From positions 11,250,782 to 11,314,781 of the forward strand of contig OZ026607.1 in NCBI GenBank assembly GCA_964020085.1: DNA of 64,000 nucleotides, read 5' to 3'. Under the pieces are notes generated by a model, which was given only the letters and a program-made list of their open reading frames with translations, was not told the origin of the DNA and searched no databases. The first letter of the stretch is position 1. Each line of letters starts with the position of its first letter. The DNA comes from Micromussa lordhowensis (Eukaryota > Cnidaria > Anthozoa > Scleractinia > Lobophylliidae). Below are positions 42,528-51,486 of this stretch, one piece after another. Made by a program: the position numbers and the translations under genes.

Positions 42528-43252
42528 GAGCGTTTACCATTTGAATGGAATTTTCGGTAGCTTTTTCTGGACAAATGGAACTGCACGTTTTTTTCCACTA
42601 AGGAAACAAAATAGATTGAACCGTATCATTTGATCGGGATTTTCAGATGCCAGTAGGCCGGGTCTGGGTTCATATCATGTCAACAAGAAACATGGTGGCT
42701 GAACTTCCTGTCGTGCTAGACTTTTATCGGACGGCTTAGAAAATTGTTTGTTTTTGGAGAAGATGACAATTTCTTCTTTTGGCTGCTGCCGCATCCACAT
42801 ATCGTCCGAGAAACCAGCAAATCAGCATCCACATTTTTCCAACGATGTAGCTCAGACGGAAGCACGCCGGAATCCCGAATCATGTAAGTAAAAGAAAAAC
42901 ACCGACCACAAAACGTAATTCGTTTTCACCTGCAGGGTTACTGTTGTGTTCTGAAACGTCCGCCAACACTACCGACAAGCAAAGACTCACGTTGTAACGA
43001 TAAACGTTTCGGAAATCTGCCGCCATTCTTTCAGATCTTTAGCATTCTTACTCGGAAGTGTTACCGTGAAGAGCCTGGCACTGTAAGAGTGGACAAATGG
43101 TACAGAAATTTTCGGGCATTCCGGTAAAAGCGAGAAAAAGGAAATACCTCGAAAGGTATTACCTTTTTTCCGAAAATTTTCTACCGGGATGAACCGTTCC
43201 ATTTGAATTCACTCCGGAATTACCGAAAATTCCATTCAAATGGTAAGCGCTC
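42528..43252. mobile_element. MITE with about 32-bp terminal inverted repeats
   Basis: Begins GAGCGTTTACCATTTGAATG and ends with its inverted match (CATTCAAATGGTAAGCGCTC), differing at one base. The TIRs continue through GGAATTTTCGGTA. The interior is noncoding, with a further CGAAAGGTATTACC-type palindrome near 43150. No clear target duplication is seen. It is nested in the spacer of the larger inverted repeat. Confidence 0.65.
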
Positions 43253-43287
43253 TCTTCGGCTAAACTTTCACCTTCCGCAGCTGCGAT

Positions 43288-43849
43288 AACGAAGCGCGGG
43301 AAAGATGCACGGCTGAGTGACCTCTCAAGATCACAGACCCAGTCTCCTTCCTCCAACCACGAGGGGTTACACCGCTGCCAGAATGTATCTCGGGCTATGA
43401 GAACAGCGGGCCGTATCCGCCATTGTGGATTGCAAATTAGAAAATGAAAGCGATTTATCGATGTTTTTTTGTTCCCCTGCAACTTGGAAGGGATCAGGAG
43501 AGCTTACCCTATAAACTGTGGAGTTTGCAGCTGGTATACCGCTATGAATGTGTCGCTATTCGACGGGTTACGGAGCTATGAGAACATTGGGCCACGTCGT
43601 AAACATGTGAAAATCATTTTACTTCACTTTTTGCTTTGATTTCCTATGAGAACGCTGGGCCAGTTATGAACATGTAAGAATCGTTTTGCTTTTCGTTTTG
43701 ATTTTGGTGTTAAATGCTGTTGTATTTTTTTTTTTTCACTTCGTTTTTTTGGGGGATTTTCACTCAGATTTTGCATGTTATTTTACGTCAATGAATTTTC
43801 TCAGTTTTCTGTTTTGCTTTTGGTTTTGATTTTCGTGTTAAATGCTTTT
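43288..43849 (-). repeat. Long inverted repeat, right arm
   Basis: The reverse complement of 41354-41918, near-identical. A partial direct duplication of its outer end (TTTTTTCACTTCG, TTTTGCATGTTATTTTACGTCAAT) follows at 43850-43930. Confidence 0.88.
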
Positions 43850-44500
43850 GTAATTTTTTTCACTTCGTTTTTTTTTTCCCTCAGATTTTGCATGTTATTT
43901 TACGTCAATAAATGTTCTTTTCTGTTTTACTTTATTTTCTATATTAAAATTTTCTCTTTTCGATTACGTTGAAATAAAAATAATTAAAAAATTATAAAGA
44001 GCCTTAATAATTTTCCGTTTTTATTTTATTTTGTTTTATTTTTTAAGGTTACTGATAAAATCAGCTAGTATTTCTTGATGTTTTGTGATATTTCACGTTA
44101 TTTTCTTATGAGAATAATGGGCCACCATACCCCTCCATACAATCCCACCCACCTTCTCTATAATCAAAAGAAATTTTAAATTTTCTACCTAGCCCTCCTA
44201 CACTAAACCAAACCCAAAAAAGGATTTTCTCACAGCCATTACCTGAAACTAACCCTGAAAATTTGATTCACTTTAAGGAATAACTTTACCCCATTTCACA
44301 TACCCCAAGCTATATTTTTGTCCAAACTACATATAATAGTTTTCAATCAACCCATCGACCGAACACTAATCAACGAAAATAGCCATAAAAAAATCAAGAA
44401 AACTTTTATCAAGACCTTTATGCAAATAATAACTCTACAGTAGATCTTTCTTTCTAATACCCCTTTTACCTTTTCTACAGCTATAACAACATAAACCCTT
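43850..44500. other. AT-rich spacer, no gene seen
   Basis: It starts with the partial repeat of the arm end and has another TGAGAATAATGGGCC motif near 44100, then AT-rich sequence up to the ATG at 44501. Confidence 0.5.
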
Positions 44501-44926
44501 ATGGAAATAGATCACATCTCCACTATACAGTTTTTTAACACCCACATATGGCAACAATCAAGACAACAAATTACAAATGAACACCTACAACTTTTCTACT
44601 TACTTAACGGAGACGTCTTTTATTCCATCCAAACCTGGCCCACCGACATACAGCAACTTTTCTGGAAAAAACCTACAGGAGACAATGACACTTTCAAACT
44701 TTTATTGTTTTTCATTGGCAATGGTTGTTCACCAGAAGTTATATCAAAATGGATCTTAACATCACAGCATTGGGCATCACATACCAAAGGAGAAAAGAGA
44801 GCGAGGCAAATTGACTTCATAATACAAAACCTCAATTCTAAAGGCCACATGTGGTTCTATTTTGACCTTCACCATAGTCAATGGCTATATCTAAATGGAG
44901 AAAGGAGAAATTCAATCAATTCATAA
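44501..44926 (+). CDS. Unrecognised 141-residue protein
   Basis: An open frame with good protein texture (WQQSRQQITNEHLQLFYLLNG, TFKLLLFFIGNGCSPEVISKW, KRARQIDFIIQNLNSKGHMW, FYFDLHHSQWLYLNG). It has no signal peptide or clear membrane segment and no motif I can name. The aromatic-rich C-terminus (WFYFDLHHSQWLYL) is distinctive. It is isolated between two elements, flanked by AT-rich noncoding DNA, and may belong to a mobile element. Confidence 0.45.
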   Translation: MEIDHISTIQFFNTHIWQQSRQQITNEHLQLFYLLNGDVFYSIQTWPTDIQQLFWKKPTGDNDTFKLLLFFIGNGCSPEVISKWILTSQHWASHTKGEKRARQIDFIIQNLNSKGHMWFYFDLHHSQWLYLNGERRNSINS

Positions 44927-45600
44927 TCCCTTATAAATCACACATTACTAGGTAATTATGCTTTTACATTACAAACCCACCACACATACTCCTTAGGTAT
45001 TTGGTTTCCATATGATAAATAAATAATCCTACCCTTACCCTCTTAGAATTTTAACACCCTACCCTATCCCAAGCACCCAAACAGCTCAAAAAACACCTGC
45101 CACTAGCAATTTTTTACCACCTAACTTCCCTTCCAAGTCAACATTTTTATCCCCACTCCTTACTTTATGCTTATGGTTGCTTTGCTATAACATTTCATTT
45201 CAAAAAATTTTTTTTTCCATTTGAATTTAATTTAATTTATTTATTTTTATACTAATTTTAATACTTTTTATCATAATTGAGTTTGAAGTGTGCTGTGTTA
45301 CAGAGGTCGCTCACTCAATTTTAACCACTAACCTTTTTGTTAATTTTATATCAATTCACATTCCCGCCCTTACACACTACTTTCCTTTTACCCGCTGATC
45401 ACGAGATTGCTCATCAGTGGAGTGGGAACCCACATTGCTGGGATCCCATATATCAACACCAAAGGAAGCCACAAAGGTTGCTAGTGAAACTACTGACTAA
45501 TATACTTAATACAAAACAATTGTACACCATACTAGGTAACTATGTTAGTAGTGTTATATTAGGGCACACCAGGACAGTACGCATTTTACACAACTTAGCG
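44927..45600. other. AT-rich spacer, no gene seen
   Basis: No coding signal was found. A short hairpin (CTGAT..ATCAG) lies near 45397-45418. Confidence 0.45.
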
Positions 45601-45810
45601 TAGTTAACCGTAGTTAGCGTAAGATGCGTAGTTAGAGTATCGTGAAAACATGAGTTGAGGACATTTTACTCATTTTACACTAACTCAGCGTAGTTAGCGT
45701 AGTTAGCGTAAGATGCGTAGTTAGCGTTTAAGCGTAAAAATGCGTAAAAATGCTTAAAAATGCGTAAAAATGCGTATAAGCGTAAAAATGCGTTTAAGCA
45801 TAAAATGCCA
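45601..45810. repeat. GCGTAGTTA and GCGTAAAAAT tandem repeats
   Basis: Two blocks of GTAGTTAGCG units (45598-45635 and 45690-45730) are followed by a decamer array (GCGTAAAAAT with variants) at 45735-45795. They lie at the apparent left edge of the virus-like element and supply the C-terminal codons of the ORF at 45675. Confidence 0.85.
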
Positions 45811-46106
45811 TGAACAGTAAAAATGAGTAAATTCTTTATGGGTTTTGAAGGATATTTAGCCATATGATTATCTATGATATCCTCTATTACTTCTTTAGGA
45901 TTATTTACAAATCTAGGTGTATCACGAATTGCATATGTATATTCAATATCATATGTATAAATTTTAATATATGCAATTGCATCTCTACTAAATATTAGCA
46001 ATGATCTTTCTCTTCTATTTTTGGCTTTGTAATTTGTACCTAATCTTTCTAATATTTTGTGAATTTTTAATACGTTTCCTATTTCTATTGTTCTTCTTCT
46101 AAGCAT
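45675..46106 (-). CDS. Hypothetical protein, C-terminus made of tandem repeats
   Basis: 143 codons. The first 100 residues look like a real domain (MLRRRTIEIGNVLKIHKILERL, IFSRDAIAYIKIYTYDIEYTYA, VNNPKEVIEDIIDNHMAKYP). The last 45 (repeats of YAFLRL and NYA) are translated from the GCGTAAAAAT and GCGTAGTTA DNA repeats, so the natural stop may have been overrun. A TATAATACATAA box precedes the ATG. The family was not recognised. It is the leftmost gene of the element. Confidence 0.45.
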   Translation of the reverse strand: MLRRRTIEIGNVLKIHKILERLGTNYKAKNRRERSLLIFSRDAIAYIKIYTYDIEYTYAIRDTPRFVNNPKEVIEDIIDNHMAKYPSKPIKNLLIFTVHGILCLNAFLRLYAFLRIFKHFYAFLRLNANYASYANYANYAELV

Positions 46107-46256
46107 TTATGTATTATATTTTACTTTTCATTTTTTGTATAATTAGTTTACTTTTTGTTTTTCATCAGGATCTTCATCTTTTGGTTTGTCATGATTATTA
46201 TTGTTTATCTTTAATTTCATCATTTAACTATAGACTGTTCTCACGATGCGTAATTT

Positions 46257-47252
46257 TTAAGACTTGATAAATTTCCAACCAGAGCTCTCACCACCTAGAT
46301 GTTCACATATTTTTTTCCAAATTTTATCATGTTCATAGAGTTTTAAACGATCTTTATACAATTTTAACTTTGGTAAAAATTCATTATATCCAAGTATTTG
46401 ACAAAATTTATAGATGATATATGAATAGGAAAAGAAATTGCTTCTATTTTTACCTTTAAAAAATTCAAATGGCTCTTGAATTTGTAAAAACCTCATTTTC
46501 ATTTTTTCTTCCATTATAGAGGTCATTTGTAATGGAGGTATTTTTGTTATTCTATACAATATTTGGGTGGTATGATTATAATAATTTAATTTACGATGTT
46601 TTTTAAGATATCTTTTAATATCTGATTCAGTTAACTTTTCCAAAGAATTTTCCATCCTTTCACGAATGATTTCTTTGAAAATATTATTAATAACATCTTC
46701 TGAGACTTTAAAACTTTCTTTGCCTTGGATATTGGCTAAACAGTCACAAAAATGATTATATCTTTTGTAATCATTTTCTGCGGGTTTTATAGATGCTTTT
46801 TCTGGATTTGTTGAGACATTAATGCTTATTCCACAACTTAGACAAGTACTTATCCCTTCATCGATGTTCAATACTCGAAATTTTTCACATGTATAACAAT
46901 AGTTATCTTCATTTATATTATTTTCACTGTATTGTAGTTCATCAGGGAAGATATTATATTTATACTTTTTATAATAAGAATTATCAACACCATGGACAAA
47001 TTTTTTTGCTTGATTTTCTGTATGTAAAAAAAGTAAAATAGCATTCTTTAATAAATAACTAGTACGAAGATTTTTGATATCATTTATTTCATTTTCTAGC
47101 CTTATTTGTTCAATTTGATCAATTCTTGAATAATCTTTTTTGATGGATAAATTTATAATTTTTTTTTTTAAATCTGGTATTTTTTTTTCTTTTATAACAA
47201 TTTCTGAAAGTTTTTTACGATGTAGATTGCCAATGGTCTCTTTGTTAATCAT
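46257..47252 (-). CDS. VLTF3-like late transcription factor
   Basis: 331 codons. A charged N-terminal helix region precedes a zinc ribbon (Cys 119, 122, 137, 140: CYTC..CLSC). The conserved body follows: YKRYNHFCDCLANIQGKE, KHRKLNYYNHTTQILYRITK, FLQIQEPFEFF, NFFSYSYIIYKFCQILGYNEFLP, and the C-terminal KLYEHDKIWKKICEHLGG. This block order is that of poxvirus late transcription factor VLTF3 and its homologues in large nucleocytoplasmic DNA viruses, which direct late-gene transcription. It sits left of PolB on the same strand, ATG preceded by AGTATATTAATTATT. A VLTF3 in a Polinton with integrase is unexpected. No viral RNA polymerase subunit is seen in the window. Confidence 0.85.
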   Translation of the reverse strand: MINKETIGNLHRKKLSEIVIKEKKIPDLKKKIINLSIKKDYSRIDQIEQIRLENEINDIKNLRTSYLLKNAILLFLHTENQAKKFVHGVDNSYYKKYKYNIFPDELQYSENNINEDNYCYTCEKFRVLNIDEGISTCLSCGISINVSTNPEKASIKPAENDYKRYNHFCDCLANIQGKESFKVSEDVINNIFKEIIRERMENSLEKLTESDIKRYLKKHRKLNYYNHTTQILYRITKIPPLQMTSIMEEKMKMRFLQIQEPFEFFKGKNRSNFFSYSYIIYKFCQILGYNEFLPKLKLYKDRLKLYEHDKIWKKICEHLGGESSGWKFIKS

Positions 47253-47257
47253 AATAA

Positions 47258-47407
47258 TTAATATACTTTATTCTTTAAAGTAGAGTAATCTTCACTCTCA
47301 CTGCTCGTTGATTCCTCATCTGAATTAGGATCATAATCACTATCGCTACTATCAGAATCATGGAGAGGGTCTTCAGTCAAGAATTTTTTAAAATTCGGAA
47401 TTGGCAT
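47258..47407 (-). CDS. Small acidic protein, 49 residues
   Basis: A short frame between VLTF3 and PolB. It starts MPIPNFKKFLTEDPL and continues with a D/S/E-rich middle (DSDSSDSDYDPNSDEE). The stop lies 5 bp before the VLTF3 start, and the ATG is preceded by the box AGTATAT seen in front of other genes of the element. It has no known domain. Its position between two genes of one strand and the shared box support a real gene. Confidence 0.45.
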   Translation of the reverse strand: MPIPNFKKFLTEDPLHDSDSSDSDYDPNSDEESTSSESEDYSTLKNKVY

Positions 47408-47427
47408 ATATACTATGAAATATTATT

Positions 47428-50400
47428 TTATATTCTACAATTCCCATATGCATAACTACTGATACCATCATCTAAAATATATCTTTTATCATCAAAAGGT
47501 GATAATGATATTTTATTAATTTGATAACTAGATATTTGATGATACTCTGACCTGATAGTTCTCATCTTATGTCTCATTGTATTACAATTATATAAGGTAT
47601 CACGATAATCAGAGAGAGATAATTCACTCTTGATAACATTCTTTCGTACACCTTTAGCAGTTTTGTTTTCCTTGTTTTCAGTCTTGTAACTATACATTTT
47701 GCTTTTTAGACCAACAAATTCAGTGATTGGATCACCTGACGCTTCATCTTTGAATTTACCAATTACTTTTTTATTTTCTTTAAAAAAGAACTCTGAAGAT
47801 TTGGGATAATCACTATTGTCAAATCGAGCCTTATCCTTAAAGAAGTCACTATATATGTCTTCTGCTTTTATATGGTAAAATAAAGAGTCAGTATCAGTAA
47901 AAAGTAACTTCGCTTCTGGGTATTTTTTTCTGATATAGTTGTAATGGAAGTCATACATTAATGTTTTACTTAGATCTAGAATAGAGAATCCAACATAAGA
48001 GGGTTTATCTAAGACTAGTCTAGCCTTTTTCATTTGTACCCCAACTAAATTTTCATCAAATATTTTACTAGAAACGTATATTGGTTGCCTTGTCAATTTC
48101 AATAAATGATCTGGATCAGTTTCTAATTTGATATTAGATCTTTTTCTTAGGTTTTCCATGGTTTTACCAAACACAGAATTATTCATAAGTTTAAAGAAGT
48201 CTTTCTCAAAACTATTCTTAGCCATTGTTCTCTTTTCAGTGTTTAAATGGATGTATCTTTTCATCCAAGGCCGCTGGGAAAATTCCAATACTCTATGAAT
48301 CTTCTTTAACTTCATACCAAGAGATAAATAAAGCTGCAAATTTCTGTAATGTAATACATACTTTTCTTTATTCCTTAGATTAGGAACCAACTTGTGAACT
48401 CTACCACTGCTAATATTTTCTTTCGCTTTTAAATCTTTGCAATACTTTGACAACATATCATCAGTGATTAAAATCTTTTCTGGTGCTAATGGATAATCAT
48501 TATGCAAATCGTGTAGCTCTTCCGGATATTCTAAATCTACCTCTAAAATGACACCTTTTCTAGTATCATTTGTGTAATTTTCTAAGATGAAATCTTCAGA
48601 GGGAATCCATTTGAAATCAGATACTGGTAGTGACTGTGACATAGCCCATCCATAAAGATTATTTGCATCCAAATACATTAAATAACTACTTTCCAACTCT
48701 GGATTGTAACCCTTCATATACTTGTTGTTTGGTACAGCATGTCTGTGTGTAATAGTACTAATACCACCTCTCATACCCTTTTCAATGAATAGTTGTTGAT
48801 CTATATCTGAAATTAAATCCAGATTTACATTAGTAATTTTCAGTAATGCATCCCAAGATAACCCAGGCGCTGAATAATAATGACAAGGATCTAGCCCATA
48901 GTCCTTCAAACATATAGTTCTGAAATTTTCAAATACATCCGCTAAGAGTAGAACATCAGTCCGCAAATATAGGTCATGATACTCTCCCATATCTCTGATT
49001 TGGAAAGTACTCCAGACCTCCTTTGCGTGTGAGTAGTCACTCTCTGAAATACCTGTATCATTTAAAATGCTATAAAAATCTTCTATCCCTGGTAAAGACT
49101 TCTCACTAAATCGCTCGAATGAGTCCATGTAATCATAAGGGTAAACACCTTTTCGCTTGATTAATCTGAATTGTTCATCATTTGGAAAAGCCCCCCGTGT
49201 ATATGAGAACGCATCATCAGTTAAATTACTGCTTAATCTGTCTAAACTCTGACTCATAAATGAAAAACTATCAATGAAAGTTAAATGTTTTCCAATATTA
49301 AAACCAATATATTTCTCAAAATTACTTGCTATAACTGATAGATCAAGATTACATCCTTGCCTGATCAAATGACCAATATTTTGCATGATAAAATGACAAT
49401 CATAACCTTTAAGATTATGAAAGATCACAGGAATTTTTAACTTTTCTGCGCTGATAACCCATTTTAGATTGCAATCATTGTGTGCTGCTCCACGATATTG
49501 ACCAGTTATATGGCAATGATCTCTGACTTTCAATTCCCCACCATCCACATCTTTCCCATCCACCACTTTAAAACGACGATTACAAATATGACATTTAGTT
49601 GCATTTTGGTAATCTATTTCATTTTCCTTTGTCATCACTAATGGTTTCTGGAACTCTTCTCTCACTATTCTTTGACAATTGGAGACTTCAGATAGCATAT
49701 CCCTGATAAACTTCTGGATACAATCAGGTCCACGGTAAATTACTTCTGGCTTGGAATATTTCTGATCATATCTGCAGACCAATTTATATGTGTAACCACA
49801 AGCCTTGTGACTCTGATAAGTACTCGTGTAAGATTTGCCATCAGGAGGAAGACAATTGTCTATCTTTTCTGTGATTGCTTCAAAATCAGCGTAAATAGTA
49901 AAAGGCACTGGTAACATTTTCTGGTGATTTTTAAAATAAATTTTTGATCCTGCTTCAGGCATTTTTATCGCTTGGGTTCCATTAATAGATAAGCAATCTT
50001 CTCTGTGAATTTCCAGAACTCTAGCAGAACTGCAACAATGAAGACAATGGAGACAAAAATATTTCCTACCATGATGTTTATTGAATGATGTCATAAATCG
50101 ATTGAAATCCTTTATAAGTACATAGTGGCTCTTGTCCCCTTCTTCAATCCATAGTAATTCCAAGTGGTCTGTAAAATTAGTTTCTGATATTCTGATAGGA
50201 TAAGCTCCCTTATCATAACCAAATAAATTAATATTAATCTCGTTTTGCTTTTCAATCCTTTTAATATCTTTTACAGTGACCGGAAAAGTGACACCAGTGT
50301 AATCTAACCGTTTCACCGTTTCTCTATCTGCCTTAGTTATCCTTTCTGGATGAACTTTTAGTGGATTTAAATACCTGTTATGACACCATAGAAAACATCT

Positions 50401-51237
50401 ATTGTCTTCATTTTTGGGATTGATTAAACCCTTCATAGAGTTACGCAGTTCCTCTGGTAGCTGAATATATGATGTTCCTCTTAATGGAAAGTAAGAGACA
50501 ATATTAATTATATGTAATTTTACCGATTCAAATCCCCAACCAGAACCTTCAGAGAGCCAAACAGCTATTAACTCTAAAATTCTTTCAATACCCTTATCGA
50601 TACTTTCTTCTATATCTATTCTATTGGTTACAGTAAAAGGGCCAGCATTAAAATAAGGTTCTCTGTATTCAATCGTACCCTCTTTACGCTTTGATAATCG
50701 TACCCTTAGTGTAGTATTATATTTAAAACCCCTTCTATCTGATAATGATTTCATTAAAAGATCAAATATTGCTCGTTTAGTCCTACTTAACTGTATTGAT
50801 GGATCATTACTATTAACAATTGGTACTTCATAAGATTTTGCATATCCTTTTAATGCTTTACTACGTTCAGGAATACTAATCGCTTCAGGTTCAGTTTTAG
50901 CTTCAGGGAAAAAAAAATTACTAATTGCTTTAGGGATAATTTTAGTAGTAAAATTACTAATTGCTTCAGGGATAAATTTCAATCGTTTAATTGGTTCAGG
51001 TATATAATATGGAATTATTTCATTAAATAAATTTTTAACCTTTTCTTGGAGTCTTTTAGGTAATGAAGCCGGTTTGGCAGGTGTGGCTGGTTTGGCAGGT
51101 GTGGCTGGGGCTTGTTCGGCAGGTGTTTGCCTCCTAGGTAATGCTTTTATCTTCCTTATTTTTTTCGGCACGAGTGGTTTTGGTAATGGTTTGGCAGGTA
51201 GGTGGGTCTTGGGTTTAATTTTAACTTTAAAATCCAT
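47428..51237 (-). CDS. PolB: Protein-primed DNA polymerase B
   Basis: 1269 codons, the element's replicase. The N-terminus is K/P/A-rich (repeated PATPAKPA), then a region of terminal-protein type without firm motifs. The exonuclease has DFE at 451-453, FHNLKGYDCHF (ExoII) and LRTDVLLLADVF (ExoIII). A zinc/HNH-like insert (CHIC at 549, then RDHCHITGQYRGAAHNDCN) is usual in Polinton polymerases. Polymerase motifs are DANNLYGWAM (Asp 857), FKLMNNSVFGKTMEN and TDTDSLFYH (1115-1117). All catalytic residues are present and the frame is open. Protein priming matches a linear genome with terminal repeats. A TTATATATAG box precedes the ATG. Confidence 0.93.
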   Translation of the reverse strand: MDFKVKIKPKTHLPAKPLPKPLVPKKIRKIKALPRRQTPAEQAPATPAKPATPAKPASLPKRLQEKVKNLFNEIIPYYIPEPIKRLKFIPEAISNFTTKIIPKAISNFFFPEAKTEPEAISIPERSKALKGYAKSYEVPIVNSNDPSIQLSRTKRAIFDLLMKSLSDRRGFKYNTTLRVRLSKRKEGTIEYREPYFNAGPFTVTNRIDIEESIDKGIERILELIAVWLSEGSGWGFESVKLHIINIVSYFPLRGTSYIQLPEELRNSMKGLINPKNEDNRCFLWCHNRYLNPLKVHPERITKADRETVKRLDYTGVTFPVTVKDIKRIEKQNEININLFGYDKGAYPIRISETNFTDHLELLWIEEGDKSHYVLIKDFNRFMTSFNKHHGRKYFCLHCLHCCSSARVLEIHREDCLSINGTQAIKMPEAGSKIYFKNHQKMLPVPFTIYADFEAITEKIDNCLPPDGKSYTSTYQSHKACGYTYKLVCRYDQKYSKPEVIYRGPDCIQKFIRDMLSEVSNCQRIVREEFQKPLVMTKENEIDYQNATKCHICNRRFKVVDGKDVDGGELKVRDHCHITGQYRGAAHNDCNLKWVISAEKLKIPVIFHNLKGYDCHFIMQNIGHLIRQGCNLDLSVIASNFEKYIGFNIGKHLTFIDSFSFMSQSLDRLSSNLTDDAFSYTRGAFPNDEQFRLIKRKGVYPYDYMDSFERFSEKSLPGIEDFYSILNDTGISESDYSHAKEVWSTFQIRDMGEYHDLYLRTDVLLLADVFENFRTICLKDYGLDPCHYYSAPGLSWDALLKITNVNLDLISDIDQQLFIEKGMRGGISTITHRHAVPNNKYMKGYNPELESSYLMYLDANNLYGWAMSQSLPVSDFKWIPSEDFILENYTNDTRKGVILEVDLEYPEELHDLHNDYPLAPEKILITDDMLSKYCKDLKAKENISSGRVHKLVPNLRNKEKYVLHYRNLQLYLSLGMKLKKIHRVLEFSQRPWMKRYIHLNTEKRTMAKNSFEKDFFKLMNNSVFGKTMENLRKRSNIKLETDPDHLLKLTRQPIYVSSKIFDENLVGVQMKKARLVLDKPSYVGFSILDLSKTLMYDFHYNYIRKKYPEAKLLFTDTDSLFYHIKAEDIYSDFFKDKARFDNSDYPKSSEFFFKENKKVIGKFKDEASGDPITEFVGLKSKMYSYKTENKENKTAKGVRKNVIKSELSLSDYRDTLYNCNTMRHKMRTIRSEYHQISSYQINKISLSPFDDKRYILDDGISSYAYGNCRI

Positions 51238-51453
51238 CTATATATAATAATATATGTCTAATTTTTTTTTTAAATTATTATTATTGTGTAAGTTTCTATT
51301 ATGTTTCTTTGTCTTTAGATGCATATATTTTCCTCTATAAGTGTAATTTTTTCCATTTCCACATACATCACAGTACCATTCAGTATTTTTCAGTCTCTCA
51401 TTGGTAATTTTGTTCAATTTTTCTCGTTTCAATTGTTCTTCTGTCGTTTCCAT
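51238..51453 (-). CDS. Small C2H2-like zinc-finger protein
   Basis: 71 codons: a basic helix (TEEQLKREKLNKITNERLKN), then WYCDVCGNG and GKYMHLKTKKHNRN, a matrin/U1-type C2H2 spacing. It ends in an N/K-rich tail. The stop directly abuts the PolB start, and a TTATATAC box precedes the ATG. It is probably a DNA- or RNA-binding regulator; its function is unproven. Confidence 0.6.
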   Translation of the reverse strand: METTEEQLKREKLNKITNERLKNTEWYCDVCGNGKNYTYRGKYMHLKTKKHNRNLHNNNNLKKKLDIYYYI

Positions 51454-51486
51454 GTATATAAATATTTATAATATTCTAATTTTTTT

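Noticed and set aside
45675..45810. Real protein repeats (YAFLRL, NYA)
   Set aside because: They are direct translations of DNA tandem repeats, and the natural gene end may be before them.
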